Shown here in pieces: positions 43,431 through 54,390 of a stretch of DNA of 64,000 bases (within the stretch, counting starts at the first letter, position 1; each line of letters starts with the position of its first letter). This DNA comes from Siphonodentalium dalli. Its lineage: Eukaryota > Mollusca > Scaphopoda > Gadilida > Siphonodentaliidae. The notes under the pieces were generated by a model. It was not told the origin of the DNA, searched no databases, and saw only the letters and a list, made by a program, of their open reading frames with translations. The DNA lies in assembly GCA_032622095.1 (NCBI GenBank), contig CP136066.1, positions 47,588,911 through 47,652,910 on the forward strand, written 5' to 3'. A program made the position numbers and the translations under genes.

Positions 43431-44088
43431 TGGAGCCGGCCACGGCCTTGGCTTACACTTTATATTGTGTCCCCGCACATATCGCCACGCCCTTGGTCAT
43501 TGTTTCTTTGAAATCAAACTCCATTGTTTATTAAAACTTAAAATTCAAAAAATAGTTGTTGCTGTTGCTTTCACTCGGTCGATCGTTCCCGTAATTATCT
43601 GATCTCCTTTCCGGTTATGTAGTTGTAAGTTCGTTCCGCCTGTTCCGTTCCGTCAATTTACTACAGATCAAGTTTTAAATGTTGACAAATTAACGGTCTC
43701 GGATTTATCTCAAAGTTCGGATTATATTTCGAGAGTCAGGTATTGTACACAATGCCTTCGTAATCTGCCATTATCACTTGATCTTACAACATAATGGTAG
43801 CAGATAAAACCATCTAGTTATATGTGAATTTGGTGATTGAAATGAGGCGGGGTAGTGTCTAATTTTTTCCCGAAATAGTTTTTCGGCAAGCAGTCTACCA
43901 TGTATTTTTAAAACAACTACAAATGTCACATTTTTTTTTTTTTCGTCGGGTAGCTTGTTGATACTCACTCAGAACAGATTAGTCTTCAACATAATTTATA
44001 TACAATGTTTGTATTTTCATGTTATAAGTGGGAAAAACATTCATAATAATGGAAAAGCACTTGGAGGTCGTGAATAAAGCTACGGAGG

Positions 44089-44130
44089 CCCAACTATTCG
44101 AGAGCGTCTAGCTCTGTTTGAATAGTTGGG
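44089..44130. repeat. hairpin, right
   Basis: CCCAACTATTC pairs perfectly with GAATAGTTGGG. The inner stem is AGAGC/GCTCT around 'gtcta'. Confidence 0.85.
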
Positions 44131-44141
44131 TCCACCAACTA

Positions 44142-44823
44142 CCCCTGAACCAGACCGCGGTGTTTACAATGAACGTGAACATAAATACAAAAGTCGATAT
44201 TTATATGATTGATAAACAAGCTCGTTGTAATTACTTACCTTGGTGCATATATATGTTTTAGCAGACATTTGACGAATCAGGTCGATATTAAGTTATGCGT
44301 ATCCATGAACGCTCGCAATGTTTGCTCCAAGAACCTCCACCCCTTGTCTATTTTCAATTTCACAGATTCAAGACCAAATTTTAACGCCCGGAATCAGGTT
44401 TTGATACCGCGAGTCACTTTTAGTTTGCACTGTGCTTAACACATCTCCGTAGTCCTTTGTTGATAACAGAAAAGAATCGCAAACATCTATTCAACGATAA
44501 TAGCGAGACCAGAAAACAATAACAAAGCGGCATTGATTATAAGCTGGTAACGAGACAAATAGAGTAACGTCCCATTGACTGCAATTTGTAAAAGCAAAAC
44601 AATAAAGCCCCACAAGGTGTACCAGCATGTAAATAAACACACTATATAACTTAAAAGCAAAGCTGTATATCAATGAATGTGGCAATGACGCTCTAGTTCA
44701 ATGTGGATAGAGATACTGTAATGCATTACTGTCAAAAAGGGCAGGGTCTGCGCTGGACCAAAATTCACTTTGTCAAATAAATTGCCAATTGAAAATATGT
44801 TTTGTCAAATTATTTTAGCATTT
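44142..44823 (+). repeat. segmental duplication unit 3 (without the 3.4 kb segment)
   Basis: It matches 30,070-30,440 and then directly 33,715-34,010. It therefore represents the arrangement without the 3.4 kb segment of units 1 and 2. The 54,000 region has the same contiguous arrangement, so this is probably ancestral. Interrupted at 44,823 by a transposon; the host continues at 47,370. Confidence 0.8.
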
Positions 44824-47369
44824 TAGTGTAAAAAATCGGGGAAAACTGATTTTTTCAGGGATCAATAAGAACATGTTTATGAACAACGTGGCAAAAGTCC
44901 CCTAAAATCAGAGTTGAGCCTTTTGAGATATCTTGATTTTTCGGAATGGTTCAAATTCTGAAGCATCTCCATCAGGCCATATGGGAATGCAGTCATGTGT
45001 AGATCAATTAATTCCAAATTCATAATACATTGACATACATACAAACAATGCTTAGCCGTGAACCATATAAGTTGAATTGAAGTCCCAAAATGGCCGCCAA
45101 AATGGCCAAAATAGAATGAAATTTACATTTTATGCATAATTGAATAGCTAGTCCCATAAGAGTGACAACACGCTCGAAATATGTGAGGAAGAATGATTGC
45201 AGAGAATAAGAGAAACATTTTATCGGGTATGTGCGAATTATCTCTAATATATATCGCGAGAGATATAGTGAAAAGCAAGGTCTCATAAAATGGTTAAATC
45301 TGGACTTTTTGACCGCAAAGAAACGGGAGAATAAGGCAAATGTTTCTGCACTATTTATCTTGAATCGTGTGATATATATGTACACTACACTGTAAAATGA
45401 AATTTAATAGCGAAGAATTGATTATGTGACCTTTCATAGAAGCCGAAATATATGTGCTCATAGCAGTATCACTAATGTGACCGGTCATCGTTTCTTTTGA
45501 TATATACACCATCAAACCTTTCGAAATACACTGCTATAGAGCAGTATGAGAGATATTCATAGAGTAATGGGTGAATTGTGTAGATTATATTCTCCGTGTC
45601 TTAAAATATTAGTAATTTTTGCCTAAGAATAAGTAATAAATCACGAATATTTCGCTGTTATCACAAGAATGCATGGTGGTATACTATGAAAGCAATTTAT
45701 CAAAACACAAAGGAGTACCATATACTTTCTTTAAAAAAATCTAAACTTGACCAAAATTGCCCACATACTCTGTGACAGAGACTGTCTTTATACCTGAAAA
45801 TAATATTTGGTTATATTCACCAAGGTCACATATACGCGAAGGGTACTATGTTTTCTGCAACCGCATTACCGTGTGTATCCCTTCTCCCTAATGTTACACA
45901 TATCTGCTGAACTAACAACCATAACTAGCAACATTGAGTCAATGTTCAACGCTGAAATAACAGCTTTAAACGATGATCACCTGATATTTTGCACAAGTTC
46001 ATGGGTGGTTTTGGCAAGATATTTTCAAACAACAAAATACGGAAAACTAATATTGTACATTGCGTAATAGCATATTCCAGTTGCAAGTTGCCGACTGAAG
46101 TAAGTTGAACAAATTGTTTACTAAGAGACCGGTTTGGAAGCAGCACGAAAATTAGTCGTATATCAAATGTACGATGTGCTGTCTATTTGATCTGGTGTGA
46201 TGCAGTGCTAATCTTTTGAAGAGGTGGCGGTTTCTTTGCAATATAATAAGAATTGCAACATACGTGTGTGGTTTATTATCATGTACAGTGATGAAAAATC
46301 CGGAAATGTAACTACTATTTATACCGCAAGGATGTGCACTTAAGTTTCTGCGTTCCATTCAATAATTTATCATCACGCCGAACGAAACTACCATACATTG
46401 TGTGGCGAAACATTACTTCGTATGTTGCATGCCCGAAATTATTATTTTTGGCCCCGACTGTAAACAGAAAACCCGAAATTTTAAAGACGTAATTCATTGG
46501 GTTTGACCTGCGTTGCAATGGCCGATAAATCCTCCACATGGGCCTGTTTTAATGAACTGTGTACCTTTAAAGATATTTAACAACAGACTTGTATATTGTT
46601 AATACGTATTTTACCTACTAGGTGGTTATATAATAAGTTGCCATCATTTCGGCTTAGCTTGGTGGTTGCGGCCATTTTGACAGCCATTTCATGACCGCGT
46701 TTGTAGTATTCTGATCGTGTCACTATATTCGCTCTCGTACTCATATTTCACATATACTGGTATAACTTAGTAATGCATATGACTAGCTTAGACAAAATAG
46801 AATATCAAAATACGACCAGATCGTTGACAACCAGATTCGGGGGTAGGGTTATGTTTTTACAAGTTTTGACCACTTATGATGTGCGTACTCGCTAGTTCTG
46901 CCTATTATAGCGACGGGGTGGTGTCTGTGCAGTTTTTAAAATAGATAGCTTGCGCCTATGTTTTGAGAAGCCTGAGAAATCCTACATCGAATACATCAGT
47001 TTGTCTTCAAAATCGTCAGTATTTTGGCTCAGTGTTTTATTTCATATCTATATATGCGAAATTCATTCGATATTTCCTTTTGAATGGGTGTCGTTGGTTC
47101 GAGAATTGTATATCGAACAATATTGAGTGCTTTTTGTATACGTTTCGGCTGAAAAATTGTTACAACATCCAATTATTTCCATCATTGTGAAAAATATTGT
47201 TTTGTTTAATTATATGGAAAAAATGATGAAACTCAGAAAGCTCAAATCGGATTTTAGGGGACTTTTCGTGACGCGTCCGCGATGTTATGGCCAAAATAAT
47301 ATAAAAAAATCAGCTTTCCCCGATTTATTTCCTTACTTTTCCACTTCCATGTCTAATGTGCCTGGACTA
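44824..47369. mobile_element. 2.55 kb DNA transposon with TIRs and 4-bp duplication
   Basis: The host sequence 'ttagcatttgccaaatgct' (continuous at 28,468 and 34,012) is split here as 'ttagcattt' / 'atttgccaaatgct', giving a 4-bp duplication attt (44,820-44,823 and 47,370-47,373). The ends are TAGTGTAAAA... and ...CCTGGACTA. The inner TIR parts (44,832-44,925 and 47,230-47,333: aatcggggaaaactga, gattttaggggactttt) are clearly complementary but diverged. Frames inside (121 codons minus at 45,020, 97 codons plus at 47,127) are not recognised. Superfamily undetermined; probably non-autonomous. Confidence 0.7.
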
Positions 47370-47373
47370 ATTT

Positions 47374-47620
47374 GCCAAATGCTATCCCTGATAGTATCAT
47401 TTTCTGCAACCTTTTCCTAAACCTTATAAAATACCACTAACTCAATTATATTCTAAGAATTTCCTGAAATGAACGGTATTGATTGACCAATTTGTTTTCC
47501 AACTTTCTTCAGGAATTAAAAAGTGACGTGCCAAAACTTTTGCCAAATGAAAATATTGTTTGCAAATTTGAATTATTTTTGCAATTGGCAAGTGGCAGCG
47601 CGAACCCCACAAAAGAGCGA
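47374..47620 (+). repeat. end of unit 3 and related fragment
   Basis: 'gccaaatgctatccctgata' to 'gcaaccttttcc' continues the host block. 'ttttgccaaatgaaaatatt' to 'gcaattggcaagtgg' (47,535-47,600) is a second, diverged copy of the same region. Confidence 0.6.
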
Positions 47621-47629
47621 TTAGGAATG

Positions 47630-48300
47630 CGGAAAGTTTACATGTTTAAGTAATATCAGTTCAACCCAAAGACCCTTATGCACTTTGGGGTCAATTGGTT
47701 AAAAGATTGTGGGTGTATAGGGTATGCCGAAGTATTCAGTGATACAAATAATACAATCTAACATGGCTGCTGGCAACAATGCTTTTGATCGAATATCGCT
47801 GATAGCTCCCATTTAGAAGTGATCATTAAAACTGTACAATTTTAAAACATGTCGCTAATCAAAGTTAGATGCAAGGTGTGCCAATTGATTCAAATGTGAA
47901 ATCCAAGATGCCCGCTATATGTCTTTAACAACATTTCATGGCTCCTATCTAGTGGTCGCCCCGAAGACCCATATGAAGTTTAGTGACGATCAGGATGTGG
48001 CCTATAGTGTGTGCCACAGGATTTAATAATGCAAAGAGTACAACCCAAGATGTTTTTTAGATGTCGTGCACTCCAAGGATCCATATGCGGGTTGGTATGC
48101 TCGGATGAGCGAGGTGGCCTGTAGGATATGCGGAATGATTTAGTCATGCAAAGATGGCTGTTGGTCTCCGTATTCTCAACGAAATTCAGGGGGCGTGACA
48201 CCATTAGCAGACCCGAACAGACATCCGACGGATGTGCGTACGGATGTCACGGCGCACCGACGCACGGACGGACATATGTAACACATTGTACAACCACTTT
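47630..48300 (+). mobile_element. dispersed bivalve-type repeat, degenerate ~150-bp modules
   Basis: Modules of 'catggctgctggcaacaatg', 'gatagctcccatttagaagt' and 'gtttagtgacgatcaggatg' are repeated about four times, ending near 'cgacgcacggacggacat'. Similar modules are at 26,170-27,140, 31,430-32,110 and 32,570-32,720. Confidence 0.6.
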
Positions 48301-49429
48301 TAAAAGGGGTATATTAGTATAATTTAATACGTGTGACTTTGAAATGAAATGATATGAACAACACACCCGGGCTACATGAGTGTCGAACCTGGCAATGCAC
48401 ATATTGTTCTCTGGTCACTAATATTGGCATATCATACTCGAAAATTATGCAACAGGTAAGCATATTACAAAACTAAGTGATATAATTCCAATATCTTAAT
48501 GCTTCCTAATTAATCGTTGATCAACATGTTGATTTGAAAAACAGGACAAAAATTGCATCACATATTTGTCCGACCTCGAAAAACCTACCCCTTCTCTTAA
48601 TTGTTTTTATGCAGGTCCCCCTGAGAAATTCGGAAAGCGTCAATAGCTCCTATGCCTACTACATTTTAAACCAATTATCCATTATTAAATGTGGGTTTTA
48701 AAATAATTCAATGCGGGACTATATCCATACGACATAAGCCCATATTGGCATTATGGGGTTATAACCGAATAAAATAAGTGAGATATGAACCTATGTGAAT
48801 ATTTGGGTCCAAATAGGAACCTATTTGCACGAGGATTGTCCATGTGGTCGCACAATAGCCAGGTAAAAACCAGTGGTCGAATCATATTGAAAGGTAATTA
48901 TAAAATTGTGTGATATTCATCTTTGCAAATTGTATTGGCAATTTAGATCATACAATGTTTAGTAGCGTAATTTAATTGTAAGTTTTATATTTTAAATGAC
49001 ACAATAAACAATCTCATTAATGTCGTTCATTGTTTTTATTTTTAAGGCCAGCATTTGAGTGTGATCCATTTATAAAACATGTATATAAAGTATGACGATT
49101 AAATATAGAACAGACTTCTGTTGTGAAACAGACTGCAATATACACAACACACGCACTGTTTCAGTTGGTATATAGTAGAGTGACCAGTTTAAGTGAAACC
49201 AGATTGTTATTGAAATACTAATTTATTATCTGTGAAATAGATAGAGATTAACTTCAGAATAATTATTTCCAAAACTTTACCCAAACAAGGTAACAGATGT
49301 GGGACCATAACTGTTACAGTTCGCACGACCATGTTTGCTTCCATTTGGTGGAAAGAGACTTTCGTTTGGTGATTACCTGGAAATTATCCTTTAAAGGGAA
49401 GAACATAATAATGTTCAACCTTTATTCTG
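48301..49429. other. unassigned sequence
   Basis: No gene or repeat could be supported. Confidence 0.35.
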
Positions 49430-49830
49430 GCAACCTGGATTGTTAATAAAAATTCCTGTTAATTTTGTGTATAAACTCAGTAACCCATCAAGGCCCCGCT
49501 CTTTATTTCAGCTCATCGTCTCGCTTGGTATACATTCGGCACATCAGTCTACACAACATGGGGTACTTCAGGAAACCACACTGCTCCTCATTAAAGCTCG
49601 TGACATCTAACCCCCATCGAAATCGTCGAGCGTTGATCGCCGGTCTGTTCGGGCATTTCCGCCATACGCCCTGTAGATGACATGGCGCCTCGGTGGATTG
49701 TGGATTCCTGGATTCGTATTTAATCTGAACTGCTCTGTGCTGGACAATCCAGGGTCATAATACACACGAGCATGTTTTAATTATTGGGTCGCACCACGCT
49801 GATCTGGGTACCTTACTATGAGTGTAATAA
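49430..49830 (+). repeat. diverged copy of the 54.4 kb repeat block
   Basis: 'aacctggattgttaat', 'ctcatcgtctcgcttggtat', 'atcgaaatcgtcgagcgttg' and 'ctgaactgctctgtgctgg' are shared in order with 54,430-54,800 and 59,125-59,495. The latter two are nearly identical to each other; this copy is visibly older. Confidence 0.8.
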
Positions 49831-51010
49831 TGGAGTAGATTAATAACAAACTTATTCAAAAGGCAAACAAAGCGACATTGATTAGGTTACAAGCAACTAA
49901 TTATATAGAGTTACGCTTCTTGAATTTGTGTCAGCATAAAAAAAAATTCTGGCTGCTGATTGGTTGATTATCATTGAGGGAAATATCCCTAATCGGGAAC
50001 AGACAATCATAGCCTACGTAAATATGGCGATCGTGTATGTATAGATGTCCAGGAAGAGTCTAGTGGTGTCCAGAAGTTACGGAAGGGGTCAGGGTATTTT
50101 TATGCTGCTGATTTTTGTGCAGTAAATGGGGTAGTTGTGGAAATGCAAGATTATCGTTTGAAAAAAATACCGAAAATGGCGCATTTGTTGTCACATACTG
50201 GTGCAGATGACGTTCTAAGGGAAAATTGACCACTTGAAGTTCAAATAGGCCAAATCCATGGCCGGCGGGACTTTTAGTTAACACTGTCGCCTATGGAAAA
50301 TAATTAGGTGTTTGTAACCTATATGCAGAAAATTCACATTTTTCAAATATCGTTCAGGGCAGCGAATTTAGAAACACTAATAAACACAGTATGTCTTGTT
50401 TTGTTGAGCTATTATATTTTTACGCCCTACCGACCCATTTTCAGATTATGCGAGACATGTATCAACCCTCTGTCGCCGGAACTTCAACTTGTTTCGGAGG
50501 CGTAATATTCTGAAAATCATCAATTTTGTGCATATGGGTGGACCTTTAATGTTCAAAGTAGCACGATCGAGGTGATGGCAGTTTCTCTGATAGGAATTCG
50601 ACTCAAACTCCTAAAAAGTATTGAAATTTAAAGGGACATCCGCCTATCATTGAACCAAACCATCATCGGATGGTGAAATTTTGAGGGGGGGTCTATTTCA
50701 AATACAATTAAACATTGTATTGTTCAAAATTAGAGAAATTCCTTAAAGCGTATGGTAGATATACGCGACTAGTTCTCAAAACTTATACATATTACTTTCT
50801 ATCGTGTGCGTTAGGCACGCGAGTCGGTTTTTACAAATTAAATTATGACGAAAAACCCTGAATTTGGGGTGTGGTCACATGTGTGGTCATAATATCCCCA
50901 TTAGTGAGTGGATGTACATGGGACATGCAACATTGTGTAGTATATATGTCTATGACATAGCTTAACATGAGACATTACTATCTTTTCTACTAAACTGCGC
51001 TTCCAGAGTT
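49831..51010. other. unassigned sequence
   Basis: 'aaagcgacattgattaggtt' at 49,869 is a weak relative of the 54,254 block. Nothing else supported. Confidence 0.35.
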
Positions 51011-51560
51011 ATCAGGATTCGATTATGGTGTTATTTCTTACCCAAAAAAATTGGTTCATTTTAAAACGGGGTATGTGGGTTAAAGGGCGGCTGGGAGATA
51101 ATAGGATGTACAATGACTCCTATATTTCTATATTATCATCAGCAATATATTTTGGGGAAAATTTCGCCCCCACCCCAACCAACGTAAGTCCGACCCTGTC
51201 CAAAATGTTTTTGTGTAGTGTATTGACAACGGAAACCACTACCATAGAAACTAAATCCAGCTATCTTTCTTGCTATGTAAGGACAGGCGATCTGAAATAT
51301 TTCGAGGTTGTCCTATATATGGGAGATAACTCTGGAGAGGAAAGACGGAAAAAGGTTTTGATGTGCTCATGCTTCAGTGGATATCTATCGACCAAATTTC
51401 AGTGCTATACTCCTTATATTTTCCGAGTTCTGAAAACACCAAATTTTCACATAAAGGGAGATAACTCTGCAAGTTAAGTGAGGAGATGATTCTCAATAGG
51501 CACTAGAGAGTGTATACATATATACACATACAAAGTTTCAGCTTTCTAACTATTGTACTC
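51011..51560 (+). repeat. bivalve-type dispersed repeat with an open frame
   Basis: The phrases 'gggagataactctggagag' and 'gggagataactctgcaag' are common in bivalve genomes. The 150-codon frame at 51,025-51,477 spans this repeat and has no recognisable domain, so it is not called as a gene. Confidence 0.5.
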
Positions 51561-51711
51561 ACTATGCCCATTATAAAATTGCTAAGAAGAATAATAATAG
51601 AGGAAAAGAAAATCACAAAAACAATATACTTCCATGCTAAACCATGAATGTATAATAAACACCCGAATACTTGCGACCAATCGATTTCTTAATATAATAA
51701 AGCTAAGATAA

Positions 51712-52089
51712 AATGATAGATGCGAAAGATGCCAAACAGAAATTGAAACAATTTCACACATATTTTGGGACTGTAGATATGTACAGTCTTTCTTAAACAA
51801 ACTGATCAAATGGAGAACTGACAAAGGCATCGACTTACGTGTTTCGAAAAAGACCATGCTACTTGGAGCTATCCCATTGGAACCAATCAGCGTGATAAAT
51901 TATTTTTTTACTTATTTTAAAACAATATCTTTATAAAGCAAAGTTTTCCGCGAAACCACCCAGCTTGAACGAATTTGCAATGATCTCAGATTACGTTATG
52001 ACTTCCAGAAGTTACGGGCACGATGCAACATGGAAATAACAGCATTTCAACAGAAGTGGATAATTCTGGAGAAAGCATTCACAGAATAA
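51712..52089 (+). pseudogene. 3' end of a non-LTR retrotransposon ORF2 (zf-RVT region)
   Basis: The frame starting NDRCERCQTEIETISHIFWDC carries C-x2-C-x8-H-x4-C. This is the Cys/His cluster found after the reverse transcriptase domain in many LINEs. It is followed by a basic helical tail ending WIILEKAFTE and a stop. A TAA at 51,934-51,936 interrupts the frame and the reverse transcriptase itself is missing upstream. It is a 5'-truncated, decayed LINE. Confidence 0.7.
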
Positions 52090-52538
52090 TATGCCCACGG
52101 ACAAATACATCCAATTTATCATGGCAAACCGCCAAATACTGTAAGATAATAACTACAATGTACACATATCGTCCAATCATTCAGACTCCAGACTTATAGA
52201 ATAATGTTGTACAAAAACGACTTCATTCAATCGACAACCATGATGAATTTCTCAAATTAATTTATATAAATTAATAACTTTAGCTAAATTATGTGTCAAC
52301 GTCGAGATCAGGACAACGTTACCAACTACTGATTTATTACAGTAACAATTCTTCTACAACATCATTCATATTGCCGCCAGAGGTACGACAGTATGCCAAA
52401 CGCCCACACGCACAATGTATGTGGACGTCTGGAACGCGCGCGCCAGTCAAATGTATGCACAAATGTAAGTTGCTTTGGTTACCCCTCCCCACAAGGCCCA
52501 TTGATAAATGTTTGAATTCACACATGTATGTAAAATGA

Positions 52539-52575
<37 letters not shown>

Positions 52576-52870
52576 GGTAATAAACGTGCTTATATATGTA
52601 TATCTTTGGGTAATAAACATTTTAAAAAAATCATTTAAATGGGGGTATGAAGAGTTATATTCCATGATTTTATGCCAGAAAAATGAAACTTTGATGCAAA
52701 AAGAATAAGCGATGATCAGACCCACGGGACAAATCAAATAATGCTTTGAAGCATAACGCTTATGCTGTCTGGAAAAACACGGTTTCATCACACTAGTATC
52801 AAAACAGTTCAACTCACCACTGATATTTCGAACAAAAACTGTTTATCCACGAAGATGAAAAACATTTTAG
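52090..52870. other. unassigned sequence with a TA microsatellite
   Basis: (TA)n at 52,542-52,571, then 'tttgggtaataaacgt' phrases in duplicate. No gene supported. Confidence 0.45.
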
Positions 52871-53239
52871 GTGCTAAAACTCACACCGGTGTCTAGGGCC
52901 ACTGTTCGTTTTCCTCAGAAATCGCTAGTACTTTATATTGATGGAGTCAAGGCCACCTGGAACAACATTTTTTCAAACGCAAAGTCATCCTCTAAAAATC
53001 CACAAAACATATTTAACCTTCTTCAGTACACAATTCATGGTTCCAGAAACCTCTATTCTAAAAAATACCCCTATATGAATACCGTTCATGAGAAATTGTG
53101 GAGTGTCACCAAAACCAGTTACCGGGATCAATCTGTTTTGATCCAGGAACTGAACTGGGACGTAACTTCAAATCGCTTCATTATGGCATATTGTTTATAT
53201 AATTCCACCATTTCATGTTCCTCGGTATCTTTACATTAG
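52871..53239 (+). CDS. uncharacterised 122-codon ORF
   Basis: The frame starts MLKLTPVSRATVRFPQ and contains LVLYIDGVKATWNNIF. Its composition is balanced (not low-complexity), and it is unique within the window, unlike most frames here. No domain, signal peptide or membrane segment was recognised, and no promoter, splice site or AATAAA could be tied to it. It could be a chance frame or a transposon fragment. Confidence 0.2.
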   Translation: MLKLTPVSRATVRFPQKSLVLYIDGVKATWNNIFSNAKSSSKNPQNIFNLLQYTIHGSRNLYSKKYPYMNTVHEKLWSVTKTSYRDQSVLIQELNWDVTSNRFIMAYCLYNSTISCSSVSLH

Positions 53240-53899
53240 CTTAGAAAGATCAAATGTATTTAAGTATGATAATTACATTAGAGGCTGATCACTTAGCAGT
53301 GACAGTTGAGCGTATCTGAATTTTGCCACAACGACATACGAGTCGCGCGACAACGTCATAATAAAATGCCTATTTTTTAACTATTTCTCCAATTCAAAAT
53401 TCATTTTAGCGCTGATATATTCTATACTCAGAAGTTATTAGAGGGAATAATCGGTTTACAAATATAAAACTACATAATAAGACATTTGACTAACCACATT
53501 TGTGATTATGCAAATGTCCTTTAAACTGTGTAATTACATAATTTTGGAAAAAGCGATTATTCCTTTATTAAACATATTGGTTTCCCATCCTGAACCAACA
53601 TAATTATATCCATAACGGTACATGTATTAAAAAAAAAAAAACAAGCAACAAAATACCTGTTCTGCGGGCTTAAAAAAGTGCGGTGACGATATGGTGTCAA
53701 GAAAAGTGTAAACAAAATAGCGACTCGCTGTATCATCGCTGTATCATCGTGTGATTACCTTTTGTTTAGCACCCATTATCACTTCGAGCGGGATGGGACA
53801 TGTCACGTATAATATAAGCAAATATGAATTGGAGAGTCTTATCGGTGTAGATATTTGACGTTTGTTAGGCTCTTTCTCATCATCGGAACAATCAGCACG
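53240..53899. other. unassigned sequence
   Basis: Poly-A of about 13 at 53,630. No gene supported. Confidence 0.35.
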
Positions 53900-54390
53900 G
53901 TGTTTACAATGAAGGTGAACATAAATCATAATGGATTGTGTTATCATTTAGCAAAAGCTCGTAGTACTTACGTACCTTAGCGAAGATATATATATCCTTT
54001 AGTAGACATTTGGTGCATCATGTCGATATTAAGTTGTGCCAGTGCATGGACTCCAGCGAACTTTGACCAATTCGCATGTATTTTCCAATGTCTGTTTCGG
54101 TTTAACAAATTTAACGCTCGGAATCCGATGTCGATACTGCGAGTCGCTATTTTGTGTACACTGTCATCGACCTGGATTTTCTTCACCACACTGTGTTGGG
54201 CATATAAAAGAATCGCCAACATCTTTTCAACGTGTATACAAAATGCTGACAAAGCGACATTGAGTGCAAGCAACCAGGCATATATACTTGTGTATAGAGA
54301 GTAGCGTCCCGTTAATTGCTGTCGGGGGGAATAAAGATCACAATAAAGGCATACTATCAGCATGTAATAGACAATATAAAACTTGGAAAT
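53900..54390 (+). repeat. diverged relative of segmental unit 1/3 start
   Basis: 'cacggtgtttacaatgaa', 'gtcgatattaagttgtgcc', 'gcgagtcgctattttg', 'gaatcgccaacatctt' and 'aaagcgacattgagtg' follow in the same order as at 44,158-44,690. On the minus strand the block ends in a good splice-donor-like sequence (ctaag/gtacgt here; caccaag/gtaagt in units 1-3). Confidence 0.7.

Larger units (their letters stand above)
41298..44141. mobile_element. 2.85 kb insertion between units 2 and 3, hairpin near each end
   Basis: In unit 1 'cccggaactagaccgcgg' is continuous (30,063). Here 'cccctgaactag' (41,286-41,297) and 'cccctgaaccag' (44,142-44,153) flank ~2.85 kb, so a ~12-bp target duplication with one mismatch is possible. 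Each end carries a strong hairpin (41,306-41,346 and 44,089-44,130) with an AGAGC...GCTCT inner stem. Inside lie the hAT remnant (42,063-43,157), a fragment of the unit-1 repeat (43,285-43,430) and simple repeats. No gene supports one autonomous element. Confidence 0.45.

Noticed and set aside
48360..48420. A tRNA/SINE B-box-like phrase (ggttcgacact on the minus strand)
   Set aside because: No matching A box or cloverleaf could be formed.
51025..51477. 150-codon plus-strand frame
   Set aside because: It spans a 'gggagataactc' dispersed repeat and contains no recognisable domain.
53977..54363. 128-codon minus-strand frame ending near a splice-donor-like site
   Set aside because: The related copies in units 1-3 have stops in this frame, and a stop codon lies just before the donor. 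It is kept only as a possible non-coding exon.
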